From Anaerolineae bacterium (GTDB lineage Bacteria > Chloroflexota > Anaerolineae > Anaerolineales > E44-bin32), in the NCBI GenBank assembly GCA_011174825.1, contig DUEZ01000081.1:21303-85302 (forward strand): a stretch of DNA of 64,000 nt, written 5' to 3'. The notes under the pieces are model-generated. The model did not search any database, had not been told where the DNA came from, and saw only the letters and a program-made list of their open reading frames with translations. Positions 35,553 to 43,948 of the stretch are shown here, piece after piece; within the stretch, counting starts at the first letter, position 1; each line of letters begins with the position of its first letter. Position numbers and translations under genes: made by a program.

Positions 35553-36230
35553 ATGGATTTGCGGAGCATCCAGATTGCGGAAGCGGTCGAGGTTTTATTG
35601 AAGACCATCCCGCCAGATGTGACCCTAGTCGCCGCCGCCAAAGGGCGAAGCATCGAGGAGGTGGAAGCGGCCATCCAGGCAGGAGTTGGTCATGTCGGTC
35701 ATAACTATGTTCAAGAAGCCCAACCGATCATCGAGGCGTTAGGCGATCGAGCGAACTGGCACATGATCGGTCATCTTCAGCGAAACAAAGCTGCAGCGGC
35801 CGTGCGTATATTTGACATGATTGAGACGGTTGATTCGATGAGGTTAGCGGAAGCGATCGATCTTCGCTGTGCCGGTTTGGGAATAACGATGCCGGTTTTA
35901 ATTGAGATCAACAGTGGCCGAGAACGGACCAAAACGGGGGTGCTGCCAGAAGAACTCGATGACTTGGTAGATGGTATAACCAAAATGGAACATATCCAAC
36001 TCATGGGTTTGATGACCATGGGACCACGGTTTGGCGATCCGGAGGATGCCAGGCCTTTCTTCAAGGCGACGCGGGAAGCCTTCGAACGAATTTCGGCCCG
36101 CCGACTGCTAAATGTCTCCCTGCGGTACTTGTCCATGGGGATGACAAACAGCTATCAGGTGGCTATCGAGGAGGGTGCGAACCTTGTACGCATCGGCACC
36201 AAAATTTTCGGAACCCGCGAGGGAGATTAG
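35553..36230 (+). CDS. YggS/PLPBP-family pyridoxal-phosphate homeostasis protein
   Basis: The 225-residue protein is a single alanine-racemase-like barrel. Pyridoxal phosphate would bind Lys in LVAAAKGRS (about residue 30). Family motifs follow: GHVGHNYVQEA, WHMIGHLQRNK, VLIEINSGRERTKTGV, LMGLMTMGP, LSMGMTNSYQVAIEEGANLVRIG. The family keeps free PLP low and supplies it to enzymes; it has no known catalytic activity. In the common form the lysine is preceded by VSKT; here AAAKG replaces it. It follows the AmrS-like gene by 32 nt. Confidence 0.92.
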   Translation: MDLRSIQIAEAVEVLLKTIPPDVTLVAAAKGRSIEEVEAAIQAGVGHVGHNYVQEAQPIIEALGDRANWHMIGHLQRNKAAAAVRIFDMIETVDSMRLAEAIDLRCAGLGITMPVLIEINSGRERTKTGVLPEELDDLVDGITKMEHIQLMGLMTMGPRFGDPEDARPFFKATREAFERISARRLLNVSLRYLSMGMTNSYQVAIEEGANLVRIGTKIFGTREGD

Positions 36231-36558
36231 ACCCGAGCATCATCTGAATCGCTATTGCGTGGGATAAGTTTTAAGGGTCAATTAAGAGACGAACGCTGTG
36301 TTTGAGCCTTACCCCTGTGTCAGTTATGACAATCCATCGGGATTAATCCGGTGCCGGACAAGATCTGCAACCGGGAGGATGTCTGTGAGGTTTTCTCAGA
36401 ACTCAAGGGTGTCATTTGTGAAGACCCTTTAGCCAATTGGTTTAGGGAGTTCGTCTTTGTTGACGATGCGGCGCGGAGAGGCAAGGGTGTTCGTTGACGA
36501 TCAAGGCGTTGCTGAGCAAATTATGCTACCTGCAACTTGACCTTGGAGGGGTATCAAG
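36231..36558. other. Intergenic region before the CooT operon
   Basis: No convincing gene. A 48-codon frame (GTG 36351 to TGA 36497) with three cysteines is open, but it has no recognisable family and its only upstream G-rich site is weak. The region should carry the promoter of the following four-gene unit; no clear boxes were found. Confidence 0.45.
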
Positions 36559-36771
36559 ATGTGTCAAGCAAAAATTCTTCTTCAGCGTGATGGAGGCAGA
36601 GAAGTATGGATGGAAGATGTGACCCATCTTCGAGTGGAAGGTGATGTGATTTGGCTGACTCGCTTGTTTGAGTCTCCAACAACGGTGCAAGCAAGGATCC
36701 TGGAGGCTGACTTCCTTGAGCATACTGTCTTGCTGATCCCAATCAACAATGAGGACGAGGTTCACGGATGA
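36559..36771 (+). CDS. CooT-family nickel-binding protein
   Basis: The 70-residue protein begins MCQAKILLQ; Cys2 directly after the start is the nickel ligand of CooT, which binds Ni(II) as a dimer in the Rhodospirillum CO dehydrogenase maturation system. The remainder is the short beta-rich fold of the family (WMEDVTHLRVEGDVIWLTRLF, ILEADFLEHTVLLIP). GGAGGGG precedes the ATG at 7-8 nt. Its stop overlaps the next ATG (36768-36771). It fits with cooC at 47579 in the same window. CODH itself is not present. Confidence 0.85.
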   Translation: MCQAKILLQRDGGREVWMEDVTHLRVEGDVIWLTRLFESPTTVQARILEADFLEHTVLLIPINNEDEVHG

Positions 36772-36995
36772 CTAACATTTCAAACATCGATAAACTTCGC
36801 GTTCTCTTGCCACATTGGATCCGCCACAACGCGGAGCACGCGGCGGAGTTTCGGAGATGGGCGGAGAAAGCCGGTGACGCGCAAGAGGATATTCATGCAG
36901 CCGCTGAGCAAATGGTTCTCGCCAACCACAAGCTTGAATCGGCCTTGAAGCAGTTAGGTGGGGCTCTGGAAGGGAAGGATCACCGCCATGAGTGA
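36768..36995 (+). CDS. Small His/Glu-rich helical protein next to CooT
   Basis: A 75-residue protein predicted to be almost wholly helical. WIRHNAEHAAEFRRWAEKAG holds two histidines spaced four apart with acidic residues, a plausible metal-binding face, and the C terminus ends DHRHE. I recall short proteins of this kind beside CooT and C_GCAxxG_C_C genes in other anaerobes, but cannot name a verified family. It overlaps both neighbours (4 nt upstream, 8 nt downstream), so it is made in step with CooT and the selenoprotein. A role in nickel or metal handling is inferred. Confidence 0.7.
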   Translation: MTNISNIDKLRVLLPHWIRHNAEHAAEFRRWAEKAGDAQEDIHAAAEQMVLANHKLESALKQLGGALEGKDHRHE

Positions 36996-37416
36996 GGTTG
37001 AGAGCGAATCAGTATGGCACAGGGCCGGCGATCTCGTTAGGCAGGGCTTTCACTGATCCGAAGCGATTGTGCTCACCGTGGGTGAGTATGCGCTTGGTGC
37101 TGTAGATCCTAAACTGTGTAAGGTTGCGACAGGCCTGGGAGGTGGGATCGGGGGGACCCATCAGGAGCTCTGTGGTGCACTAAGTGGTGGAGTGTTGCTT
37201 CTTGGTGCGCTGTATGGTCGAACCGAGGCGGGCAAGAGTGACGACCTATGTATGCACCTGTCTGCTGAATATCGAACGCGCTTCGCCCAGGAGTTAGGTT
37301 CGACCCATTGTGGCACGCTCAGGGAGAGCGGTTTTGGGTTAGGTGGGACGATTCCATGCTCGGTGCTGGTTGAACGTGCGACCAGGGTACTCTTAGAAGT
37401 TTTAGCGGAGGTTTGA
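36988..37416 (+). CDS. C_GCAxxG_C_C family redox selenoprotein (UGA read as Sec23)
   Basis: The frame runs from ATG 36988 to TGA 37414-37416 with one internal TGA (37054-37056). Read through, it gives 142 residues matching the C_GCAxxG_C_C family. The N-terminal motif, normally GYNCAQA or similar, is GFH-U-SEAI, so UGA replaces the first conserved cysteine. Downstream come GGGIGGTHQELCGALSGGV (the GCAxxG block as CGALSG) and FAQELGSTHCGTL. A perfect hairpin begins 14 nt after the UGA (GCTCACC/GGTGAGT, loop GTG), as in bacterial SECIS elements. Conservation on both sides of the UGA and overlap with the upstream gene argue against a pseudogene. A conventional caller would report only a shortened protein from GTG 37069. 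The function is probably thiol/selenol redox or metal handling. Confidence 0.85.
37054..37087 (+). promoter_or_regulatory. SECIS-like element with UGA codon
   Basis: UGA at 37054-37056, then a 7-bp stem GCTCACC (37071-37077) / GGTGAGT (37081-37087) with one G-U closing pair and loop GTG. Loop centre is 23 nt beyond the UGA, within the range of bacterial SECIS elements. Confidence 0.7.
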
Positions 37417-37417
37417 G

Positions 37418-38359
37418 GTGAAACGAGTGTTGTTCGCGCTTTGCTTTCTAATCCTCAATGCGTGCCAAAGTACCGGGAGCTCTATGGGCTCGAGAGGGGA
37501 AATTGCCCTACCAAAGTGGACGATGACCTCAACAGCACACGCTTTGACCGCGACAGACGTTCCTATAACTATACCTACCACCTCGATCCTACCTACAGAG
37601 GTGCCACAAGTCATGAAAACCGAAACCATGTCGTCAGAGATAAATGGCACATTGACTATCACCATCGTTTATGACAACAACGCCTACGATACTCGCTTGA
37701 CGACGGCTTGGGGATTTGCTGCATTTATCGAGTATCAAGGGCACACGCTGCTCTTTGACACTGGAGGTGATGGATCAATTCTTCTAAGAAATATGAATAT
37801 CTTGGAGATCGACCCAACCCGCATTGAGAGTGTGGTCCTCTCCCATATTCATGGCGATCATGTCGGTGGCTTAAACACGCTCCTCGCACAAGGCATTCAG
37901 CCGTCCGTTTATCTGCTTCCTTCTTTCCCTCAGAGCTTTAAACAAAATACCTCGCGGATGGTAGAGGTCATCGAAACGGAGCCTGGTCAAGTTGTTGTCG
38001 ATGCGGTCTATACCACCGGCGAGATGGGAAGGAGCCCTCCCGAGCAGGCGCTTGTAATCAAGACCGATCGAGGATTGGTTGTTATCACTGGCTGTGCGCA
38101 TCCAGGCGTGGTTCAGATGGTTGAACAAGCGCAGGACCTATTTGGCGGGAATGTTCATTTGGTCATAGGCGGTTTTCACCTTGGTGGAAAAAGCATCCAA
38201 GAGTTGGAGAGAATTGTGGATGATTTCCGTCGGCTTGAGGTGGAGAAGGTAGCGCCTTGTCATTGTACGGGTGATCAGGCCATTCGGATGTTCGCAGAGG
38301 CTTATGGTAATGACTTCATCGCCGCAGGCGTTGGTAAGGTGATCCTCATTGAGTCATGA
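37418..38359 (+). CDS. Metallo-beta-lactamase-fold lipoprotein
   Basis: The 313-residue precursor has a lipoprotein signal (LFALCFLILNAC), a Thr-rich linker to residue about 70 and an MBL domain. The metal motif is LSHIHGDHVGGL (about residues 141-152), followed by TGCAHPG, IGGFHLGG and CHCTGDQA. This set matches the subfamily annotated as dihydropterin-ribofuranosyl-aminobenzene-phosphate synthase-like MBL proteins. Members of the subfamily are usually cytoplasmic; a lipid anchor and external location are unusual. Start GTG 37418 follows the selenoprotein stop by 1 nt, so it is the fourth gene of the CooT unit. The substrate is unknown. Confidence 0.85.
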   Translation: MKRVLFALCFLILNACQSTGSSMGSRGEIALPKWTMTSTAHALTATDVPITIPTTSILPTEVPQVMKTETMSSEINGTLTITIVYDNNAYDTRLTTAWGFAAFIEYQGHTLLFDTGGDGSILLRNMNILEIDPTRIESVVLSHIHGDHVGGLNTLLAQGIQPSVYLLPSFPQSFKQNTSRMVEVIETEPGQVVVDAVYTTGEMGRSPPEQALVIKTDRGLVVITGCAHPGVVQMVEQAQDLFGGNVHLVIGGFHLGGKSIQELERIVDDFRRLEVEKVAPCHCTGDQAIRMFAEAYGNDFIAAGVGKVILIES

Positions 38360-38553
38360 TATCAACTGCGACCATACGTAGAGCATCATGCAGGTTTGTT
38401 AGCCGGGATGATGCATGCATAAAAAGATGCCATTGAATCTAAATGGGATAAACGATACCCGTTCCTGTTTTTGCTTGTGAGGAATTCTCAGAAACGATAG
38501 ATTTCTGGAAATCTAACATGAGTGCACTGAAGAAAACGATCCTCTTCTAGCGG

Positions 38554-38581
38554 TTGACCTATTTGCAGTGGAGTCTAGATT
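38554..38581 (+). promoter_or_regulatory. Possible promoter for the molybdoenzyme genes
   Basis: TTGACC (38554-38559) and TAGATT (38576-38581) with 16-nt spacing, 74 nt before ATG 38655. Confidence 0.4.
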
Positions 38582-38654
38582 CTGCATCAACATATAAAGG
38601 GTGATTGGCGATCGCGAATTCATTAGAGCTCGAGGACAAAAGGGGAAACAACCC

Positions 38655-39359
38655 ATGAGCAAATTTAAGCCTGACTCGATTGAAATTCTAGATTTTGGCA
38701 TGGATGGATCGAAACGATGCCTGAGCTTGGGAGTGCAACTCACCCTTCAAGCAACTTACCAAGCTCTAAACCTACCGGAGCCGGTAGGCTATGCTTTGCG
38801 TGATAGGATCACGTGGCAGGAGCGTACTGAAATCACTGTAGAACGAGCAATTCGTTCACCGATCCAGGCGCCGATGTTTAACGCAACACTCCTTGCCTTG
38901 GGTGCACATGTTGTGTTCTTTGAAGAGGAGATGGGAGGGCCACCATTGGCTGAGTATATGTCTCGAGTGGGCAAGAAACGCGGTAAATTAGGAGCGGTTC
39001 GTTTACCGATCGAGGTGCCAGGTCGTCTCTGGGGAGAAGCTCATGTCTCACGTACACCCAACGATAAGCCTATTGTTGCTGCGATCGCGGTCGTTGATTT
39101 GGAAAGTGATCATGTCGTCCGGTCTCGGCTTGGGCTGATCGGCACATGGCGTGAAACTGCTCGTTTGGCGGAGGCCGCTGAACTGTTGATTGGTGACCCC
39201 TTGACGGAGGAGAACATTGGCAAAGTCATCAAAGCGGTTAAGGCGGAGGTACGCCCCAAGGGTGATTATCTGGGAAGTGAAACTTACCGTCGTGAGATGG
39301 CAGGATTACTAGCCCGACGCGCACTTGAGGCTTGCAGGAAGGGGGCGACGGCACAATGA
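38655..39359 (+). CDS. Reduced FAD-subunit-like protein of a xanthine dehydrogenase-type enzyme
   Basis: The 234-residue protein ends like CoxM/XdhB FAD subunits: LGLIGTWRETARLAEAAELL, LTEENIGKVIKAVKAEVRPK and YRREMAGLLARRALEA form the CO_deh_flav_C domain. The N-terminal part only weakly recalls the FAD-binding domain. The usual pyrophosphate-binding motif (GGGT/GGQSL) and the IRNxGTIGGN block are not seen, and the protein is about 50 residues shorter than normal. FAD binding is therefore doubtful. It overlaps the molybdoenzyme start (ATGA 39356-39359), so it is made with it. It may be a structural subunit that has lost flavin, or use another cofactor. ATG 38655 has AGGGGAAAC upstream. Confidence 0.7.
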   Translation: MSKFKPDSIEILDFGMDGSKRCLSLGVQLTLQATYQALNLPEPVGYALRDRITWQERTEITVERAIRSPIQAPMFNATLLALGAHVVFFEEEMGGPPLAEYMSRVGKKRGKLGAVRLPIEVPGRLWGEAHVSRTPNDKPIVAAIAVVDLESDHVVRSRLGLIGTWRETARLAEAAELLIGDPLTEENIGKVIKAVKAEVRPKGDYLGSETYRREMAGLLARRALEACRKGATAQ

Positions 39360-42277
39360 AGAAACAGCCTTCGATCACATTCATCCTCAATGACGAGGAG
39401 AAGAAAATTAAAATCTATGCCAAGGCCACTCTTCTGGATGCCTTACGAGATGCGGGTTATGTGAGTGTGAAGCGCGGTTGTGATGTTGGGGACTGTGGTA
39501 TCTGTACAGTTTTGTTCGACGGGCAGCCCGTAAGAAGTTGCATGGTCCGAGCAATCGACGCCGAAGGACATGCGGTTACAACGCTTGAAGGTTTGAGCCA
39601 ACATGGTCAGCTACACCCTATCCAACGAGCTTTCATGTCGGTCGGTGGTGCTCAATGTGGTTTCTGCACACCTGGGTTGATCATGACGACGAAGGCACTT
39701 TTAGACAGGAATCTGAATCCGTCTGAGGAGGAGATACGAGAAGCCTTAAGTGGCGTGCTCTGTCGCTGTACGGGGTACGTGCGAGCGGTCGATGCTGTGC
39801 AGCAAGCAGCGGCGGAATTGCGTGGTGATACCCTGAATCGATCAAAATTCATCGCACAAATCATGTCTGCAAACACAGACGAGATCGAATTACCACAAGA
39901 TTTCTATCGCCGTGAGGGAGACAGAACGCCTCTACCGCCTCTTGTTCTCACACCAAGGGGCATGGTTCAAACCCATGTTGTTGGCCAAGCGCAGGTGAAG
40001 GTGGACGGAGCGAAGTTAGTCCAAGGACGACCTGCCTTCACCGATGATTTCAAAGTGGACGGAATGCTTTATGGCGAGCTTCTTACCAGTCCACATGCCC
40101 ATGCCCGTATCATCAACATCGATGCGAGTCGAGCGCGTGAATTGGAGGGTGTCCGTGCGGTGCTTACGTATGAGGATCTGCCACGTGTAAAGCATGCTTC
40201 TGGGGGACAAAGCTACCCTCAGCCTCCACCCTATGATCAGGTCTGCCTGGATAACAAGGTGCGTCACGAAGGGGATCGTGTCGCGGTGGTGGCGGCTGAG
40301 ACACCTGAGTTGGCGCGGAGAGCATTGCGCTTGATTGAGGTTAAGTACGAAGTGCTACCCGCAGTCCTTGACCCTGAAGAAGCGATGAAAGAAGGCGCGC
40401 CAGTGATCCATGACGAGCCCGACACGGAAGACATTTATGATACCGAGCACAACATCGTTCATCATATCGAAGCTGAAGCGGGCGATGTGGAAGCTGCCTT
40501 TACCAATGCAGACCACATATTTGAGGGCGAGTATCGAACGCCCAAGCAGCAACATGCCCATCTAGAACCCCACGTTTGTATTACCTATTGGGACGAGGAT
40601 GATCGATTGGTGATTCGAACCAGCACCCAAGTGCCGTTCCACATCCGCCGCATGGTTGCCCCCCTCATCAACCTCCCTGTCAAGATGATTCGGGTGGTCA
40701 AGCCTCGTGTCGGTGGAGGATTCGGCAATAAACAGGAGATGATTTTAGAGGACCTCTGCGCTCACCTGACGCTATCAACAGGTCGCCCGGTCCGGATGGA
40801 GTACACCCGGGAGCAGGAATTTACAAGCTCGCGCAGTCGTCACCCTCAGATCATGCGTTATAAGGTTGCCGTGAAGGATGGCAAGATCGAGGCAGCCGAT
40901 CTTTATCTTATTGGTGATACAGGGGCCTACGGCACACATGGCCTGACGGTGCAGATGGTGGGGGGATTTAAAGGATTGACACTCTATAACCCACCCAACG
41001 CACGCTTTGTCTGTGATGTTGTCTATACCAATAAACCTCCTTGTGGTGCTTTTCGCGGCTATGGCGCGATGCAGTGCCAATTCGGGATAGAGGTGCTGAT
41101 GGAGGAAATCGCTGACCAGCTTGGAATGGATGTGGTGAATTTCAAGCGAGACAATTGGATCAAAATTGGGGAACCGATGCATCTGGCTAAGCAACTAGGC
41201 GAAGGTCGGGAAGGATTTGACCAGGTGATGGAAACCAGCGGATTGGAGCAATGTGTTGCTGTGGGTCTCGAAGCGACCGAATTCTATGCCAAACGGGAAG
41301 CCTACCGGGGACAGGGCGATGATCCACTGCGGCGCGGGATTGGTATGGCGGTGATGATGCATGGAAGTGGAATCGCAGGCCTTGACATGGCGGCAGCGAC
41401 TTTGAAGATGAACGATGACGGTTCTTTTAATTTACTCATCGGCGCAACCGACATCGGCACGGGATCGGATACGATTTTGGCGCAGATTGCCGCCGAGGTG
41501 TTGGGCATTCCGGTCGAAGATCTCATTGTCTACTCTTCTGACACCGATTTCACCCCCTTTGACAAAGGCGCGTATGCCAGCAGTACCACTTACATTTCAG
41601 GTGGCGCGGTTCGCAAGGCGGCATTGAAGATCAGGGATCAGATTCGAGAGCACGCCGCGATCATGCTCGAAATAGATGACCCGGCGACGCTCATGCTGAA
41701 GGATCGAAAGGTCTTCACGACGGATGGTCATTCACTGTCGCTATCTGAAGTCGCGCTGAACAGTCTCCATCAGCAGAACCAGCACCAGATCATGGCCACG
41801 GCCTCGCATATGAGCTATGTCAGCCCACCACCTGTGGCAGCACAGTTTGTCGAGGTGCTCGTGGATACGGAAACGGGGCAGCTAACGGTAGAGCGGCTTC
41901 TGATGGTGGTGGATTGTGGGCGAGTGATGAACCCCATCACGGCTGCGGGGCAAGTTGAGGGTGGATTAGCTCAGGCGTTGGGCTTCGCACATTGTGAAGA
42001 GATGGTCTACGATGAAGATGGCCATCTGGTCAACGCACGCCTTGGGCCCTACCGGGTTTATAAAGCCAACGAAATGCCCGCGATCGACGTGATTTTTGTG
42101 CAGACCGATGAACCCACCGGCCCATTTGGTGCCAAGTCGGTGGCTGAGATCCCCATGGACGGCGTCGCGCCAGCGTTGGTGAGCGCGATTCATAATGCTA
42201 CCGGGGTCTGGATTCGAGAGCTCCCCCTCACTCCGGAGCGGGTGTGGAGGGCGCTCCGGGATATGAGTCAGGGGTAA
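39356..42277 (+). CDS. Xanthine dehydrogenase/aldehyde oxidoreductase-type molybdoenzyme, [2Fe-2S] and Moco subunits fused
   Basis: The 973-residue protein joins the small iron-sulfur subunit to the large molybdopterin subunit. Residues 1-165 hold two [2Fe-2S] sites: C42, C47, C50, C62, then CGFCTPG and CRCTG. From about residue 205 the Moco domain runs: VDGMLYGELLTSPHAHARI, VGGGFGNKQE, PPCGAFRGYGAMQCQFG, GATDIGTGSDT, and GAKSVAEIPMDG with the probable catalytic Glu. It would hydroxylate a purine, N-heterocycle or aldehyde, passing electrons through the clusters. The fused layout resembles Mop-type aldehyde oxidoreductase, which lacks FAD, consistent with the reduced FAD subunit upstream. The substrate is unknown. 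Confidence 0.9.
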   Translation: MKKQPSITFILNDEEKKIKIYAKATLLDALRDAGYVSVKRGCDVGDCGICTVLFDGQPVRSCMVRAIDAEGHAVTTLEGLSQHGQLHPIQRAFMSVGGAQCGFCTPGLIMTTKALLDRNLNPSEEEIREALSGVLCRCTGYVRAVDAVQQAAAELRGDTLNRSKFIAQIMSANTDEIELPQDFYRREGDRTPLPPLVLTPRGMVQTHVVGQAQVKVDGAKLVQGRPAFTDDFKVDGMLYGELLTSPHAHARIINIDASRARELEGVRAVLTYEDLPRVKHASGGQSYPQPPPYDQVCLDNKVRHEGDRVAVVAAETPELARRALRLIEVKYEVLPAVLDPEEAMKEGAPVIHDEPDTEDIYDTEHNIVHHIEAEAGDVEAAFTNADHIFEGEYRTPKQQHAHLEPHVCITYWDEDDRLVIRTSTQVPFHIRRMVAPLINLPVKMIRVVKPRVGGGFGNKQEMILEDLCAHLTLSTGRPVRMEYTREQEFTSSRSRHPQIMRYKVAVKDGKIEAADLYLIGDTGAYGTHGLTVQMVGGFKGLTLYNPPNARFVCDVVYTNKPPCGAFRGYGAMQCQFGIEVLMEEIADQLGMDVVNFKRDNWIKIGEPMHLAKQLGEGREGFDQVMETSGLEQCVAVGLEATEFYAKREAYRGQGDDPLRRGIGMAVMMHGSGIAGLDMAAATLKMNDDGSFNLLIGATDIGTGSDTILAQIAAEVLGIPVEDLIVYSSDTDFTPFDKGAYASSTTYISGGAVRKAALKIRDQIREHAAIMLEIDDPATLMLKDRKVFTTDGHSLSLSEVALNSLHQQNQHQIMATASHMSYVSPPPVAAQFVEVLVDTETGQLTVERLLMVVDCGRVMNPITAAGQVEGGLAQALGFAHCEEMVYDEDGHLVNARLGPYRVYKANEMPAIDVIFVQTDEPTGPFGAKSVAEIPMDGVAPALVSAIHNATGVWIRELPLTPERVWRALRDMSQG

Positions 42278-42630
42278 TGTTGGATAACATTGGATACCAT
42301 CTAACCCCTTGTAGCTAAACAGGCCAGGGTCGTTGCACAAAGGGGCAGAACGCATTTGCCAACGATTTGAACAATACGGGAACGAATGACAGAGAAGCCC
42401 CGAATCAAAGATTTCTTCTTGGTTCGGGGCTCAATTCGTGTGAACGGCGCGCATTAGCCGCGCCGCGCAGCACAGCAAAACAGCGTCGCATACATGCGCT
42501 GGTTAGCCCGTCCCGCTGAGTGCCAGCATCGTTCCATGTTGCGCGATTTGCATAGCAAACCTTGCTCTACAAGCAGTCCAGTCGCATCCAAGGTTTCATC
42601 CCAAGTCGGGCTTCCATCGGTTGCCTAGCC
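42278..42630. other. Intergenic region between convergent genes
   Basis: No gene is seen. It holds a strong hairpin (42396-42431, listed separately) and a G/C-rich stretch (GCGCGCATTAGCCGCGCCGCGC) with no clear role. Confidence 0.5.
42396..42431 (+). terminator. Hairpin downstream of the molybdoenzyme gene
   Basis: AGCCCCGAATCAA (42396-42408) pairs with TTGGTTCGGGGCT (42419-42431), with one G-U pair. No T-tract follows on the plus strand, so it may be a weak or bidirectional terminator. Confidence 0.5.
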
Positions 42631-43032
42631 TTATGGTTTCTGTCCGAATTCGATGACTGCGGGTTTATCAGGTGAAGGGGATTGCGCACGAGCAACTAAA
42701 TTGCCGTCCTGCAACAGTTCGACCGTGATTGTGCCAGTAGCTGATTGATTCGCCACTGTACAGTAGATGAAATACCCACTTGTCTCAAAATCTTGTGGCT
42801 GGCTAACGGAAGTAACCGTGCCCTCGACATCGAGATCCTGGGCGACGCTTTCTCCTGACCAAAATCCTGCTTTCTGAGCAGTACATTGACCGTCAAATGG
42901 TAGACCGTTGCTGTTTCCTGATACCCTTACGGTGAACTGGGCATTGGTGCTTTGACTGGCGCATCCTGTCAGGAGGCTGATGAGGTTGGCAACGAAGAGT
43001 AAGTGAAGTGTTCTACGTTGTGGATGTATCAT
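42631..43032 (-). CDS. Putative lipoprotein of unknown function
   Basis: The 133-residue precursor has a basic N terminus (HPQRRTLH), a hydrophobic stretch and a lipobox LLTGC at about residues 20-24. The mature part is beta-rich, with three cysteines (two of them in DGQCTAQ and YFIYCTVAN) and a closing VTVELLQDGNLVARAQSPSP segment. The last two strands look like an immunoglobulin-like fold. I do not recognise the family. It faces the molybdoenzyme gene tail-to-tail and shares direction with the TSUP/Usp pair, 140 nt away. Confidence 0.65.
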   Translation of the reverse strand: MIHPQRRTLHLLFVANLISLLTGCASQSTNAQFTVRVSGNSNGLPFDGQCTAQKAGFWSGESVAQDLDVEGTVTSVSQPQDFETSGYFIYCTVANQSATGTITVELLQDGNLVARAQSPSPDKPAVIEFGQKP

Positions 43033-43171
43033 AGCGTGTTGTCCCCAAGGCCCATTGGCTGTGTCTTCAAACCTGGCTGATCGGGCGTGTTAACCTTTAC
43101 TTGTAAAGTATTTGATATTGTCCTTCTTATATGGTTCGGTATCACTCCAGAAGCTCTTATTCACTTAGATC

Positions 43172-43930
43172 TTAGAAGAGAACGCGTACGAGCGTGTAGC
43201 TGCCCAGCAATGTGGTTAATCCACCCATGGCGAGGGCCATGCGCCTAGCCGAAAACCGGCTAACCATGAAACTGGCCAAGGGCACAGAGAGAACAGCGCC
43301 TAAGAGAAGAGAGGGACCCAGTTTCATGGGGAAAGGAACACCACTGAGCAGGTAGATTCCTATACCAACTGCGCTTGTGACACCTTCAGCCAATGATGCG
43401 ATCCCAACCGCACTTCGTATGTTTACCCCAGAGAGTACTTGTCCACCTGTTATCACGGGTCCGTATCCCCCACCGCTCACTCCTTTATTAAATGCAGCGA
43501 GCAGACCTAAACCTGCGATCCGCTTCCAAGAGAGTGTAAAATGCTTGTGTCGGTAGAAGAGAATCGCCAAGCCTATCCCAAGTACGAGAACCCCAATGTA
43601 GGCCTTGATCACCCATGAGGGCAAAGCTATCGTTGTTATGACAGCGATTACAACACCTACTACACTGAGTGCAGTTAATATTGCTGTAACCTTGAAGTCA
43701 CGTGTCCCTGGTTTTAGGTTGACATTGCCGAACTCATGATGGAAGAAACCTGCTAAGATGCCCGTTACAAATTCTGAGAACAGTACAGCCGGGACGATTT
43801 CAACAGGTTCATACCCGAGCAGGAGAAGCAGTGGTGTTAACGTTGTGCCGTATCCCATCCCGAGGGAAGAATCCACGGTCTCGCATATAAATGCCAAGGG
43901 AATGAGAGGAAGGATGAGTCTAATTTCCAT
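43172..43930 (-). CDS. TSUP-family (TauE/SafE) anion transporter
   Basis: The 252-residue membrane protein has about eight helices and the TSUP duplicated pattern: LGMGYGTTLTPLLLLLGYEPVEIVPAVL near the start and FNKGVSGGGYGPVITGGQVLSGVNIRSAVGIASL in the middle. TSUP members export sulfite, sulfonates or related organic anions, or import sulfur compounds. The specific ligand is unknown. It follows the Usp gene by 18 nt on the same strand, so the two are probably one operon. Confidence 0.88.
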   Translation of the reverse strand: MEIRLILPLIPLAFICETVDSSLGMGYGTTLTPLLLLLGYEPVEIVPAVLFSEFVTGILAGFFHHEFGNVNLKPGTRDFKVTAILTALSVVGVVIAVITTIALPSWVIKAYIGVLVLGIGLAILFYRHKHFTLSWKRIAGLGLLAAFNKGVSGGGYGPVITGGQVLSGVNIRSAVGIASLAEGVTSAVGIGIYLLSGVPFPMKLGPSLLLGAVLSVPLASFMVSRFSARRMALAMGGLTTLLGSYTLVRVLF

Positions 43931-43948
43931 TGTGAACGCTCAAGACCA

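Noticed and set aside
36351..36497. 48-codon open frame with three cysteines before the CooT gene
   Set aside because: No recognisable family, weak ribosome site and no conservation evidence; it could be chance in a 328-nt gap.
42421..42630. attC/integron-like recombination site (GTTAGCC, GCCTAGCC)
   Set aside because: The core boxes do not pair as R'/R'' with a proper stem, and no integrase or cassette array is present.
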